Assembly: GCF_000743575.1 (NCBI RefSeq)
Contig: NZ_JQGC01000011.1
Coordinates: forward strand, 29,547-93,546
Reading direction: 5' to 3'
Source of the DNA: Devosia riboflavina
Lineage (GTDB): Bacteria; Pseudomonadota; Alphaproteobacteria; Rhizobiales; Devosiaceae
DNA: 64,000 nt
Shown here: one piece after another, positions 1-6,821 of the stretch
Layout: each line of letters opens with the position of its first letter
Position numbering within the stretch: the stretch's first letter is position 1
Translations under genes and position numbers: made by a program
The notes under the pieces: model-generated
Databases searched by the model: none
What the model was told of the DNA's origin: nothing
Seen by the model: only the letters and a program-made list of their open reading frames with translations

Positions 1-345
1 CTGCCCACCCTCGCCCCCATCGGGCTCCTGATCGCCTCGAACGTCTTCATGACCTTCGCCTGGTATTGGCACCTCAAATATCACGGCATGGTGCTCTGGG
101 CCGTGGTGCTGATCAGTTGGGGCGTCGCCTTCTTCGAATATTGGCTGGCCATTCCCGCCAATCGCATCGGCAGCGCCGTCTATTCGGCGGCCGAGCTGAA
201 GACCATCCAGGAGGTCATCTCCCTCTCGGTCTTCGCGCTCTTTGCCGTCTTCTATCTCGGCGAAAAGCTCACCTGGAACCACGCCATCGGTTTTGGATTC
301 ATCGCCCTCGGCGCCCTCTTCATCTTCAAGGGTCCGATAAAATAG
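1..345 (+). CDS. DUF486 family small membrane protein (5' truncated)
   Basis: The frame is open from the first base, so the start lies before the window; 114 residues are visible. The family is about 110-120 residues long, so only a few are missing. It is hydrophobic with about four membrane segments and carries the block NRIGSAVYSAAELKTIQE, which I recognise as the DUF486 signature, a small relative of drug/metabolite transporters. It ends directly against the stop codon of the convergent COG0523 gene. Substrate unknown. Confidence 0.85.
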   Translation: MPTLAPIGLLIASNVFMTFAWYWHLKYHGMVLWAVVLISWGVAFFEYWLAIPANRIGSAVYSAAELKTIQEVISLSVFALFAVFYLGEKLTWNHAIGFGFIALGALFIFKGPIK

Positions 346-1542
346 TCAGGACCAGGCCGGAAACGGATCGGGCAGCCGCGCCCAGGCGTCCGGCGTCATG
401 GTTCGCGCCGGCACCAGACAGGCATCGAGCCGTCGCCTGATCTCGGCCTCGCTCATTGGGTCCGCCCCAATAAACACCAGCTCCTGCCGCCGGTCGCCCC
501 AGATGGCGTCGAGATAGGGCGCCATGGCATCGCGCCATTCCTTATTGTCCGGCCAGCGTTGCGCCGGCACGGCGGCCCACCAATGACCCCGCCGCTGCGT
601 GCGCACCAGTGCGCCGGCCTGACTCAATTCCCCAACGAAGTGCGGCCGCGTCGCCAGCCAGAAAAAGCCTTTTGCTCTAATGACACCCGGCCAGGCCTCT
701 TTCAGAAACCGGTCAAGCAGCAGCGGATTGAACGGCTGGCGCGCGCGATAGACGAATGAGCGCACGCCATATTCCTCGGTCTCGGGCACATGGTCCCTAT
801 AACCGTTGAGCTCCTTGAACCAGAGCGGATTGGTCTCTGCCACTTCAAGATTGAAGAGCCCTGTATCGAGCACATCATCGAGCGCCACGACGCCAAAATC
901 CGTTTCGACAATCCGCGCCATGGGATTGAGTGCCTTGATAATCGTCCGCGCCGCGCGCCGATCACCCTCGGAGGCCGTCGAAATCTTGTTGAGCACGACC
1001 ACATCGGCAAATTCGATCTGCTCCACCAGAAGATCAACCAGCGCCCGCTCGTCGCCCTCCCCGGCCGTTTCGCCCCGATCACGCAAAAAGTCCGACGAGG
1101 CATAGTCCTTGAGGAGGTTCGCGCAATCGACCACGGTCACCATGGTATCGAGCCGTGTCAGGTCGGACAGCGAAAAGCCGCGCTCGTCGCGAAAATCGAA
1201 GGTCGTCGCCACCGGCAGCGGCTCGGAAATGCCGCTCGATTCAATCAGCAGATAATCAAACCGCCCCTCGCCCGCGAGCCGCGTCACCTCGGCGAGCAGA
1301 TCATCGCGCAGGGTGCAGCAGATGCAGCCATTGCTCATCTCGACCAGCGTTTCCTCGGTGCGGCTGAGATCAGCGCCGCCATCGCGCACGAGCGCGGCGT
1401 CGATATTGACCTCGCTCATGTCGTTGACGATGACCGCGACCTTGCGACCCTCGCGATTGTTGAGAATGTGATTGAGCAGCGTCGTCTTGCCGGCGCCGAG
1501 AAAGCCGGACAGCACGGTGACGGGAAGTTTCTTGGGGGCCAT
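346..1542 (-). CDS. COG0523 (CobW/ZigA-type) GTP-binding metallochaperone
   Basis: 398 residues starting [11 protein letters not shown] Walker A motif GFLGAGKTT is at residues 13-21 and the family metal-binding motif CICC at 73-76, within [22 protein letters not shown] at 40-50 is typical of the zinc-responsive subgroup (ZigA-like). The guanine-specificity motif reads NKIS rather than NKxD. A CobW C-terminal domain follows. COG0523 proteins hydrolyse GTP and deliver metal, here probably zinc, to client enzymes in the cytoplasm. The gene is downstream of aztD on the same strand, behind a strong hairpin terminator, which suggests shared but attenuated Zur-controlled transcription. An in-frame extension upstream would run through the terminator and is rejected. 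Confidence 0.85.
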   Translation of the reverse strand: MAPKKLPVTVLSGFLGAGKTTLLNHILNNREGRKVAVIVNDMSEVNIDAALVRDGGADLSRTEETLVEMSNGCICCTLRDDLLAEVTRLAGEGRFDYLLIESSGISEPLPVATTFDFRDERGFSLSDLTRLDTMVTVVDCANLLKDYASSDFLRDRGETAGEGDERALVDLLVEQIEFADVVVLNKISTASEGDRRAARTIIKALNPMARIVETDFGVVALDDVLDTGLFNLEVAETNPLWFKELNGYRDHVPETEEYGVRSFVYRARQPFNPLLLDRFLKEAWPGVIRAKGFFWLATRPHFVGELSQAGALVRTQRRGHWWAAVPAQRWPDNKEWRDAMAPYLDAIWGDRRQELVFIGADPMSEAEIRRRLDACLVPARTMTPDAWARLPDPFPAWS

Positions 1543-1553
1543 GAGTTCTATCC

Positions 1554-1594
1554 AAAAAAAGAAAATGCCCTGCCGCCGGGGGCGGCGGCAGGGC
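1554..1594 (-). terminator. Intrinsic terminator between aztD and the COG0523 gene
   Basis: Read on the minus strand, an 11-bp GC-rich stem (arms 1584-1594 and 1567-1577, GCCCTGCCGCC and its complement) with a 6-nt loop is followed by a T-rich tract (1566-1554). It lies 7 nt past the aztD stop and 12 nt before the COG0523 start, so the downstream gene would need read-through or antitermination if it has no promoter of its own. Confidence 0.85.
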
Positions 1595-1600
1595 TCGCGG

Positions 1601-2785
1601 TCAGTGCTGGATGCCCGAGCCGCCAACGGCGACGATATTGTAGGGCGCGCCCTCGACCGCGATCTCACCCGCAAGGGCGAAATCAGCCACATCCACCAGA
1701 TGCACCACGCTCTTCAGCGGATCGGTCACGGCGACCTTGTCACCCACCACCGCAATACGCGGCCGCGGCAGGCTAAATTCGCCATCCATGGAATAGGGTT
1801 CGGTCACCTTCACCGACTGGGTCAGTTCGCCCGACACCACATCGAGCTGCCGCAGGAACCCGTCCTCGGTGAAGATGTAAGCAAATTTCGGCCGCACGGA
1901 ATCGGTGACAAAATGTACGCGCCGCGTCGGCAGATCGACCAGACGATAGGGTGCAGCCTCGGCGGGATCGATGATGACCACCTTGTCAGCCCCATAATTG
2001 CCGAGGAAGTACTGCATCCCCTGCCCGCCGATCAGCGTCGTGGTCTTGCCCTCCGGCAGGCCCGAATAATCAAGCTTGGTCACCTGCGGCTCGCCGGAAC
2101 CCGAAACAATCAACACTCCATCGCCGCAACCGACGATGAGCAAATTGCCCGAAGCAGCTTCTCCATGGAGGTCCGGGCAAGCATGGGTTTCACCCACAAG
2201 CTTCCCTGAGGCATCAACCACATTGAGCCCAATCCGCGGCTTCTTCTCGTCCTCGGCATTGGCCGTCGAGACGAGCGTGAAATCACCCCACGGCACGGCC
2301 AGTCCATGATGCGGCGTGCCGCTATCGAGTTGGCTTTCAGTGATCTTTCCGTCGTCAGCCCATTCGTGCGGGCTAAAGAGATCGACCTTGCCCGACCCAT
2401 CGAAGAACAGCGCCACCTTGCCGTCATGCTCAACGAAATGCGCCGGCTTTTCGCCCGAGATTACCGCCTCGACCAGCGCCGGCTCCGAGACTTCGATATC
2501 GCCGTGATCACCATGGTCATCAATGGCGATGCCCGAGCGGATGGCCGAAACCTGCCCAGCCGCACCCTGCACGGCAAACACCGCCTCGCCCGATTCACCG
2601 GCAACGAGCGAAGCCGGGCTTTTCAGCGCAAATGCACCCAGGGTATCGCCGCTGATCGCATCCACCGCCGTAACCTTGCCCTCGGCGTGATCGGCGACAA
2701 ACAACCGCCAGGCAATGACATCATCAGCCAAAATCGGCGCCGTCAGCGCCGTAGCGAGCAGAAGGGAAGTAAAGATATGACGCAT
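1601..2785 (-). CDS. aztD: AztD-like periplasmic zinc metallochaperone (beta-propeller)
   Basis: 394 residues starting [20 protein letters not shown], a clear Sec signal peptide. The rest is repeated beta-rich blades of the WD40/YVTN kind with scattered His/Asp clusters: DDHGDHGD near residue 110, [15 protein letters not shown] and CPDLHGEA. This matches AztD, the periplasmic zinc chaperone that loads the zinc-binding protein of an AztABC-type transporter in Paracoccus (known family). Here the partner would be the adjacent ZnuA (inference). The start was chosen at the signal peptide; an in-frame extension of 21 codons would override it. A Zur-box-like sequence lies about 11-32 nt upstream. 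Two Cys residues (ACPD and VGCGD) could form a disulfide. Confidence 0.75.
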   Translation of the reverse strand: MRHIFTSLLLATALTAPILADDVIAWRLFVADHAEGKVTAVDAISGDTLGAFALKSPASLVAGESGEAVFAVQGAAGQVSAIRSGIAIDDHGDHGDIEVSEPALVEAVISGEKPAHFVEHDGKVALFFDGSGKVDLFSPHEWADDGKITESQLDSGTPHHGLAVPWGDFTLVSTANAEDEKKPRIGLNVVDASGKLVGETHACPDLHGEAASGNLLIVGCGDGVLIVSGSGEPQVTKLDYSGLPEGKTTTLIGGQGMQYFLGNYGADKVVIIDPAEAAPYRLVDLPTRRVHFVTDSVRPKFAYIFTEDGFLRQLDVVSGELTQSVKVTEPYSMDGEFSLPRPRIAVVGDKVAVTDPLKSVVHLVDVADFALAGEIAVEGAPYNIVAVGGSGIQH

Positions 2786-2795
2786 ATTCTTGCTC

Positions 2796-2817
2796 CGATA
2801 TGTTAGAACGTTACATT
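2796..2817. promoter_or_regulatory. Candidate Zur operator upstream of aztD
   Basis: GATATGTTA at 2796-2804 shares its left half with the sequence upstream of znuA. With the following AACGTTACAT it forms an imperfect palindrome (ATGT at one end, ACAT at the other). It sits about 11 nt upstream of the aztD start. The right half is weak, so this is a candidate only. Confidence 0.4.
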
Positions 2818-2845
2818 CTTGTATTGAGAATGGCGCGTGCGACAT

Positions 2846-2952
2846 CACCCCACCCTCATTCCCTCCCCATCAAGGGGAGGGAGGCGCAGGCCACTCGTTC
2901 TCGGTTCCATCGTCTCCCTCCCCCTTGTGGGGAGGGATCAAGGGTGGGGGTG
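2846..2952. repeat. GC-rich intergenic palindromic repeat (partial member of the 120-bp family)
   Basis: This region between znuA and aztD consists of inverted C-rich and G-rich blocks. CCCTCCCC-ATCAA-GGGGAGGG forms a perfect 8-bp hairpin near 2861-2881, and a second CCCTCCCCCTT/GGGGAGGG hairpin lies near 2916-2936. The outer ends CACCCCACCCTC and GGGTGGGGGTG resemble the ends of the elements at 4872 and 39791, but the centre differs. Confidence 0.7.
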
Positions 2953-2972
2953 TTTAATCAGGTGGGGGCGCT

Positions 2973-3914
2973 TTACCCCAGGCAATCCACCAGCCCCGCC
3001 GCAATCCCTCGCAGCAGGTCGCCATAAAGCCCCGGCCCTTCCGCCAGCGCGCTCCCCTCGGGATCGAGCACGCCCGCCTTGGCCTCGGTCCCTTCCACGA
3101 TCGTGCTGACAATGGCCGGCTCGAAGTTCGGCTCGGCAAACACACAGGTGGCGCCCAGTTCGCTCACCTTCTTCCGCAGCTCATCCACCCGCGCCGCGCC
3201 CGGCATGGCCTCGGGCGAAACGGTGATGGTCCCGGCAACTTCAAGCCCAAAACGGTTCTCGAAATACTGGTAAGCATCGTGGAAGACGATAAACGGCTTG
3301 TCCTTGACCCCGTCCAGCGTCGCCGCAATCTCGGTTTCGAGTGCTCCAAGCGCCGCAATCTCTGTCTCGGCGTTGGCCCCATAGGCCGCGGCATTGTCAG
3401 GATCAGCCGCGCTCAGCACCCGCGCGATCTCGGTCACCATCAGCTTGGCATTTTCCGGATCGAGCCAGAAATGCATGTCACCTTCTTCGTGCTCATGGTC
3501 GTGGTCATGCGCCGCTTCCTCATGCCCATGATCCTCATCGCCATGCGAATGCGGCTCGAATGTCCCGCCTTCACGCATCGGCAGGAGCTCGATCCCCGGC
3601 GATTCCGCCAGCTCAACCGTCTGCGCCTTGGTCGACAGCGTTTCCAGCGCATCGGCCAGGAACAGTTCCATGCCGTGCCCGGTCCAGAACACGATATCGG
3701 CATTTTCAAGCGCCGCGGCATCCGAGGGCCGCAGCGAATAGGTGTGCGGCGAAGCCGCGCCCTTGACGATCAGCCCGGGCTCACCAACCCCCGCCATCAC
3801 CGCCGCAACCAGCGAATGCACAGGTTTTGTCGAAGCCACGACATTGGGCGCCGCCATGGCCGTGCCGGTCAGCAGCAGGCTTGCAAAGGCAGCGATCGGG
3901 ATCAACCGGTTCAT
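2973..3914 (-). CDS. znuA: Zinc ABC transporter substrate-binding protein ZnuA
   Basis: 313 residues with a signal peptide (about 1-22, ending TAMAAP). It is a cluster A-I metal-binding lipocalin-like SBP. The zinc ligands expected for the family are visible: SPHTYS (His57), DMHFWLDP (His148), a later FHDAYQYF histidine and FAEPNFEP. Between the first two lies the His/Asp/Glu-rich loop at 121-148 typical of ZnuA, thought to buffer zinc. The ATG at 3914 was chosen over a GTG 9 nt upstream because GAGG lies 8 nt before it and the GTG would overlap this site. It is divergent from znuCB-zur across a region with two Zur-box-like palindromes. Confidence 0.95.
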   Translation of the reverse strand: MNRLIPIAAFASLLLTGTAMAAPNVVASTKPVHSLVAAVMAGVGEPGLIVKGAASPHTYSLRPSDAAALENADIVFWTGHGMELFLADALETLSTKAQTVELAESPGIELLPMREGGTFEPHSHGDEDHGHEEAAHDHDHEHEEGDMHFWLDPENAKLMVTEIARVLSAADPDNAAAYGANAETEIAALGALETEIAATLDGVKDKPFIVFHDAYQYFENRFGLEVAGTITVSPEAMPGAARVDELRKKVSELGATCVFAEPNFEPAIVSTIVEGTEAKAGVLDPEGSALAEGPGLYGDLLRGIAAGLVDCLG

Positions 3915-3953
3915 GAAAGGCACCTCTTGTCTGCTCCATATCGCGAACGATAT

Positions 3954-3966
3954 GTTATGTTATTAC
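3954..3966. promoter_or_regulatory. Zur box 1 in the znuA/znuC divergent region
   Basis: GTTATGTTATTAC is a GTTAT-N3-ATAAC palindrome with one mismatch. It is preceded by GATA, as in the site before aztD. It is about 40 nt upstream of the znuA start, suitable for repression in the znuA direction. Confidence 0.65.
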
Positions 3967-3978
3967 GCTTGCGGCAGT

Positions 3979-3991
3979 GTTATGCTATAAC
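3979..3991. promoter_or_regulatory. Zur box 2 in the znuA/znuC divergent region
   Basis: GTTATGCTATAAC is a perfect GTTAT-N3-ATAAC palindrome, 25 bp centre to centre from box 1. Two boxes between divergent zinc-uptake genes is the arrangement expected when Zur controls both directions. Its position also argues against starting ZnuC at 3996, only 4 nt away. Confidence 0.75.
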
Positions 3992-4028
3992 GTAAATGAC
4001 AGCGTCAAGTGCACTTGTGGAAACATTC

Positions 4029-4850
4029 ATGGACATGCGCATGAAGGGCGAAACGCTCATCACGCTCACCAATGCCGGTGTGAAAAGTGGCGGCCGCGTC
4101 CTGGTGGAAGGCGTCGACCTCTCCATCGCGCGCGGCGAAATCGTCACGCTGATCGGCCCCAATGGCTCAGGCAAATCGACCACCGCCAAAATGGCGACGG
4201 GCGTTTTGAAACCGTCTACGGGCACGGTAACCCGCAAGGCGGGTCTCAAGATCGGCTATGTGCCGCAAAAGCTCAGCATAGACTGGACGCTCCCGCTGAC
4301 GGTCGAGCGCCTGATGACCCTGACCGGCCACTTTTCCCGACCCGAAATTGAATCCGCCCTAGCCGCTGTCGGCGCCGGCCGCCTCCTTCATGCCGCCGTG
4401 CAGGAGCTGTCCGGCGGCGAATTCCAGCGCGTGCTCTTCGCCCGCGCCATGATCCGCAAGCCCGATCTCCTGGTTCTCGACGAGCCGGTGCAGGGCGTCG
4501 ATTTCTCCGGCGAAGTGGCGCTTTACGAACTTGTTCGCCAGATCCGCGACACGACCCAGGCCGGCATCCTGATGATCAGCCATGACCTCCACGTCGTCAT
4601 GGCCGAGACCGACACGGTCATCTGCCTCAACGGCCATGTCTGCTGCCGCGGCACCCCTGCTGCCGTGAAGCGCAGCCCGGAATATCTCGCCCTGTTCGGC
4701 GCCCGCGCCGCCGATACCCTGGCCATTTACGAGCATCATCACGACCACGAACACCACGACGACGGCTGCCTCGTCGGCAAGCATGGCGAGCACGAGCATC
4801 CGCACGGCCATGTCCACCACGATCACTCGGAGCATGACCATGCTCGGTGA
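4029..4850 (+). CDS. znuC: Zinc ABC transporter ATP-binding protein ZnuC with His-rich tail
   Basis: 273 residues. Walker A GPNGSGKST is at 43-51, the signature LSGGEFQRVLFARA and Walker B LLVLDEP are present, and the switch His is in ISHDLHVV. It energises zinc import with ZnuB. The last 40 or so residues (from YEHHHDHEHHDD) are extremely His-rich, with one Cys, and would lie in the cytoplasm as a possible zinc sensor or buffer. An upstream in-frame ATG at 3996 abuts the Zur box, so 4029 is preferred; ATG 4041 is also possible. A repeat element separates it from znuB. Confidence 0.92.
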   Translation: MDMRMKGETLITLTNAGVKSGGRVLVEGVDLSIARGEIVTLIGPNGSGKSTTAKMATGVLKPSTGTVTRKAGLKIGYVPQKLSIDWTLPLTVERLMTLTGHFSRPEIESALAAVGAGRLLHAAVQELSGGEFQRVLFARAMIRKPDLLVLDEPVQGVDFSGEVALYELVRQIRDTTQAGILMISHDLHVVMAETDTVICLNGHVCCRGTPAAVKRSPEYLALFGARAADTLAIYEHHHDHEHHDDGCLVGKHGEHEHPHGHVHHDHSEHDHAR

Positions 4851-4871
4851 CTTTGGGTGTTCCGTAGTCAG

Positions 4872-4994
4872 CCGCCCCCCCTCCCCATCCCTCCCCGCAA
4901 GGGGGAGTGTGCCGGGTCAGGGGCTTTGGCAGAATACCGCCCCAAACTCGATGCAGCACCTCCCCCTTGACGGGGGAGGTTGGGTGGGGGTGCC
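4872..4994 (-). repeat. 120-bp dispersed palindromic element, copy A (between znuC and znuB)
   Basis: The element is bounded by C-rich and G-rich inverted blocks and has an internal hairpin with arms ACCTCCCCC and GGGGGAGGT. Read on the minus strand it aligns along its length with 39791-39912; about 100 of 120 positions match by eye, including central words such as GAGTTTGGGG and CTGCCAAAGCC. It fills nearly all the space between two genes of one operon. Confidence 0.8.
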
Positions 4995-5026
4995 GGCAAG
5001 CACAAGGTCAGGGAAGGGGGACCAAT

Positions 5027-5845
5027 ATGCTCGGTGATTTCTTCTCCCGCGCCCTCGTCGCCGGCGTCGGCCTTGCCGCCGTCACCGGGCCGCTGGGCTG
5101 CTTCGTCGTCTGGCGTCGCATGGCCTATTTTGGTGACACCATGGCCCATTCGGCCCTGCTCGGCGTCGCCATTTCCATCCTGCTGTCGATCAACATGACG
5201 CTCGGCGTCTTCGCCGTCGCCGCCCTCGTCGCCGGTGCACTCCTGCTGCTGCAGCGCCAGAACACGCTCTCCACCGACGCCCTCCTCGGCATCCTCAGCC
5301 ACTCCTCCCTCGCCGTAGGCCTCGTGCTCGTCGGCTTCCTTACTCAGGTCCGTATCGACCTCATGGGCTTCCTCTTCGGCGACATCCTCGCTGTCTCGAT
5401 GGAAGATATTTACATCATTTATGGCGGCGGCATCGCCATCCTCGCCATCCTCGCGCTCAACTGGCGCCCGCTCCTCGCCGCCACGGTCAGCCCCGAACTG
5501 GCTGAAGCCGAAGGGCTAAAACCCGAGGTCAGCCGCATTCTTCTCATGCTGCTCATGGCCTCCGTGATAGCCATCGCCATGAAACTCGTCGGCGTTCTGC
5601 TGATCACCTCGCTGTTGATCATCCCCGCCGCCACCGCCCGCCGCCTCAGCGCTACGCCCGAGTTCATGGCGCTGGTTGCAGCAGTTCTCGGTGCAGCATC
5701 GGTCGTCGCCGGCTTGTACGGTTCGCTCACCTGGGATACCGCTTCGGGACCGTCCATTGTCGTCGCGGCGCTGCTGATATTCCTCGTTTCGCTGACGGTA
5801 CCGACCGCAAGATTGTTCGGCAGGAGAGAAAGCCATGGCGCATAG
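5027..5845 (+). CDS. znuB: Zinc ABC transporter permease ZnuB
   Basis: 272 residues, almost entirely hydrophobic with about 7-8 membrane segments. The N-terminal part contains the conserved block GPLGCFVVWRRMAYFGDTMA, characteristic of metal ABC-3 permeases. The start MLGDFFSRAL is preceded by GGGAAGGGGG. An in-frame extension upstream to 4907 would translate the repeat element and is rejected. The 3' end overlaps zur by 11 nt, so the two are translationally coupled. Confidence 0.95.
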   Translation: MLGDFFSRALVAGVGLAAVTGPLGCFVVWRRMAYFGDTMAHSALLGVAISILLSINMTLGVFAVAALVAGALLLLQRQNTLSTDALLGILSHSSLAVGLVLVGFLTQVRIDLMGFLFGDILAVSMEDIYIIYGGGIAILAILALNWRPLLAATVSPELAEAEGLKPEVSRILLMLLMASVIAIAMKLVGVLLITSLLIIPAATARRLSATPEFMALVAAVLGAASVVAGLYGSLTWDTASGPSIVVAALLIFLVSLTVPTARLFGRRESHGA

Positions 5846-6251
5846 TCACGACATTCCGACTGATCTCACCCGCAATCAGGAACTGGTGCTGGGCACGTTG
5901 ACGGCCTCGATGGGCCCGCTCAGCGCCTACGACATTCTCGACAAGCTACGCAGCGACGGCCTCCGCGCTCCCCTGCAGGTCTATCGCGCGCTCGACAAGC
6001 TCGTGGACCGGGGCCTCGCCCACCGGCTGGAATCGCTCAACGCCTTCGTCGCTTGCGCCGACATGCATTGCCACCGCAAGGGCCTCATCGCCTTCGCCAT
6101 TTGCGAAAGCTGCGGCAAGGTCGATGAATTTGCTGATGAAGTGATCGAAGAGCGCCTGGGCACCTGGGCCCGCAATGACGGCTTCAAGGTGGAACGCACC
6201 ACCATGGAAATCCGCGGCCGTTGCGCGGATTGCCTCAAAAAGGCGGCCTGA
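5835..6251 (+). CDS. zur: Zinc uptake regulator Zur (Fur family)
   Basis: 138 residues. An N-terminal winged helix (DILDKLRSDGLRAPLQVYRALDKL) is followed by the dimerisation and metal-binding region with CADMHCHRKGLIAFAICESC and a closing CADC, giving the two CxxC pairs of the structural zinc site. The family represses zinc uptake genes when zinc is plentiful. Its place as last gene of znuCB-zur and the palindromes upstream imply autoregulation. Confidence 0.93.
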   Translation: MAHSHDIPTDLTRNQELVLGTLTASMGPLSAYDILDKLRSDGLRAPLQVYRALDKLVDRGLAHRLESLNAFVACADMHCHRKGLIAFAICESCGKVDEFADEVIEERLGTWARNDGFKVERTTMEIRGRCADCLKKAA

Positions 6252-6263
6252 GAACTAGGCCGC
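6236..6263 (-). terminator. Probable terminator of rsmD inside the 3' end of zur
   Basis: Read leftward, a 7-bp GCGGCCT stem (6257-6263 with 6243-6249) with a 7-nt loop is followed by CTTTTT. It overlaps the zur stop codon, so on the plus strand it is a hairpin without a T tract. Confidence 0.5.
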
Positions 6264-6821
6264 ATCTCCAAACGTCAGGAACCGTACGGCGGCAGCGCCA
6301 TATTCGCGCTCATCGTCGAGTTCAAAACCTGCCGGCACCGTCACCGGCACATCGACACTTTCTTCCCAGACCAGTGTCGCGCCGGGCTTGAGCCAGCCAT
6401 TGCCGGCCAGTTCTGCGAGCGCCTTTTCTCCAAGACCCTGCCCATAGGGCGGATCGAGAAACACCAGATCGAACTGCCCAAAAGTGCCCGGCGTGCCGAG
6501 CCCCGTCGCATCGCGACGCAGCAGTTTTGTAATCCCCGCCACACCAAAGGCCTGGATATGATCGCGGATCAGCCCGCGCGATTCCGCCCCCACGTCGACA
6601 AAGGTAACGTGGGAAGCCCCCCGCGACAGCGCTTCGAGCCCCAGCGCCCCGGTGCCGGCAAAAAGGTCAAGCACCCGCTTGCCCTCCAGCACCGGCCCCA
6701 GCCGTGACCCCAGAATATTGAACATGCTTTCGCGCACGCGATCCGCCGTCGGGCGAATGGAATCGTCCGACGGGGAATTGAGCTGCTTGCCGCGAAATTT
6801 ACCGGCAACAATCCGCATCAT
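6255..6821 (-). CDS. rsmD: 16S rRNA (guanine(966)-N(2))-methyltransferase RsmD
   Basis: 188 residues, full family length. MRIVAGKFRGKQL and RPTADRVRESMFNIL are the RsmD N-terminal signature. The SAM-binding motif is LDLFAGTGALGLEALSRGA and the catalytic motif DPPYG is present. It methylates G966 of 16S rRNA in small-subunit assembly. Its start codon directly abuts the stop of the upstream pseudouridine synthase gene, so they are co-transcribed. Confidence 0.95.
   Translation of the reverse strand: MMRIVAGKFRGKQLNSPSDDSIRPTADRVRESMFNILGSRLGPVLEGKRVLDLFAGTGALGLEALSRGASHVTFVDVGAESRGLIRDHIQAFGVAGITKLLRRDATGLGTPGTFGQFDLVFLDPPYGQGLGEKALAELAGNGWLKPGATLVWEESVDVPVTVPAGFELDDEREYGAAAVRFLTFGDAA

Noticed and set aside
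3996..4028. Earlier start for znuC
   Set aside because: It would leave only 4 nt after a Zur box and no room for a ribosome binding site.
4907..5026. N-terminal extension of znuB
   Set aside because: It would translate the 120-bp repeat; a good ribosome binding site precedes 5027 and the family starts there.
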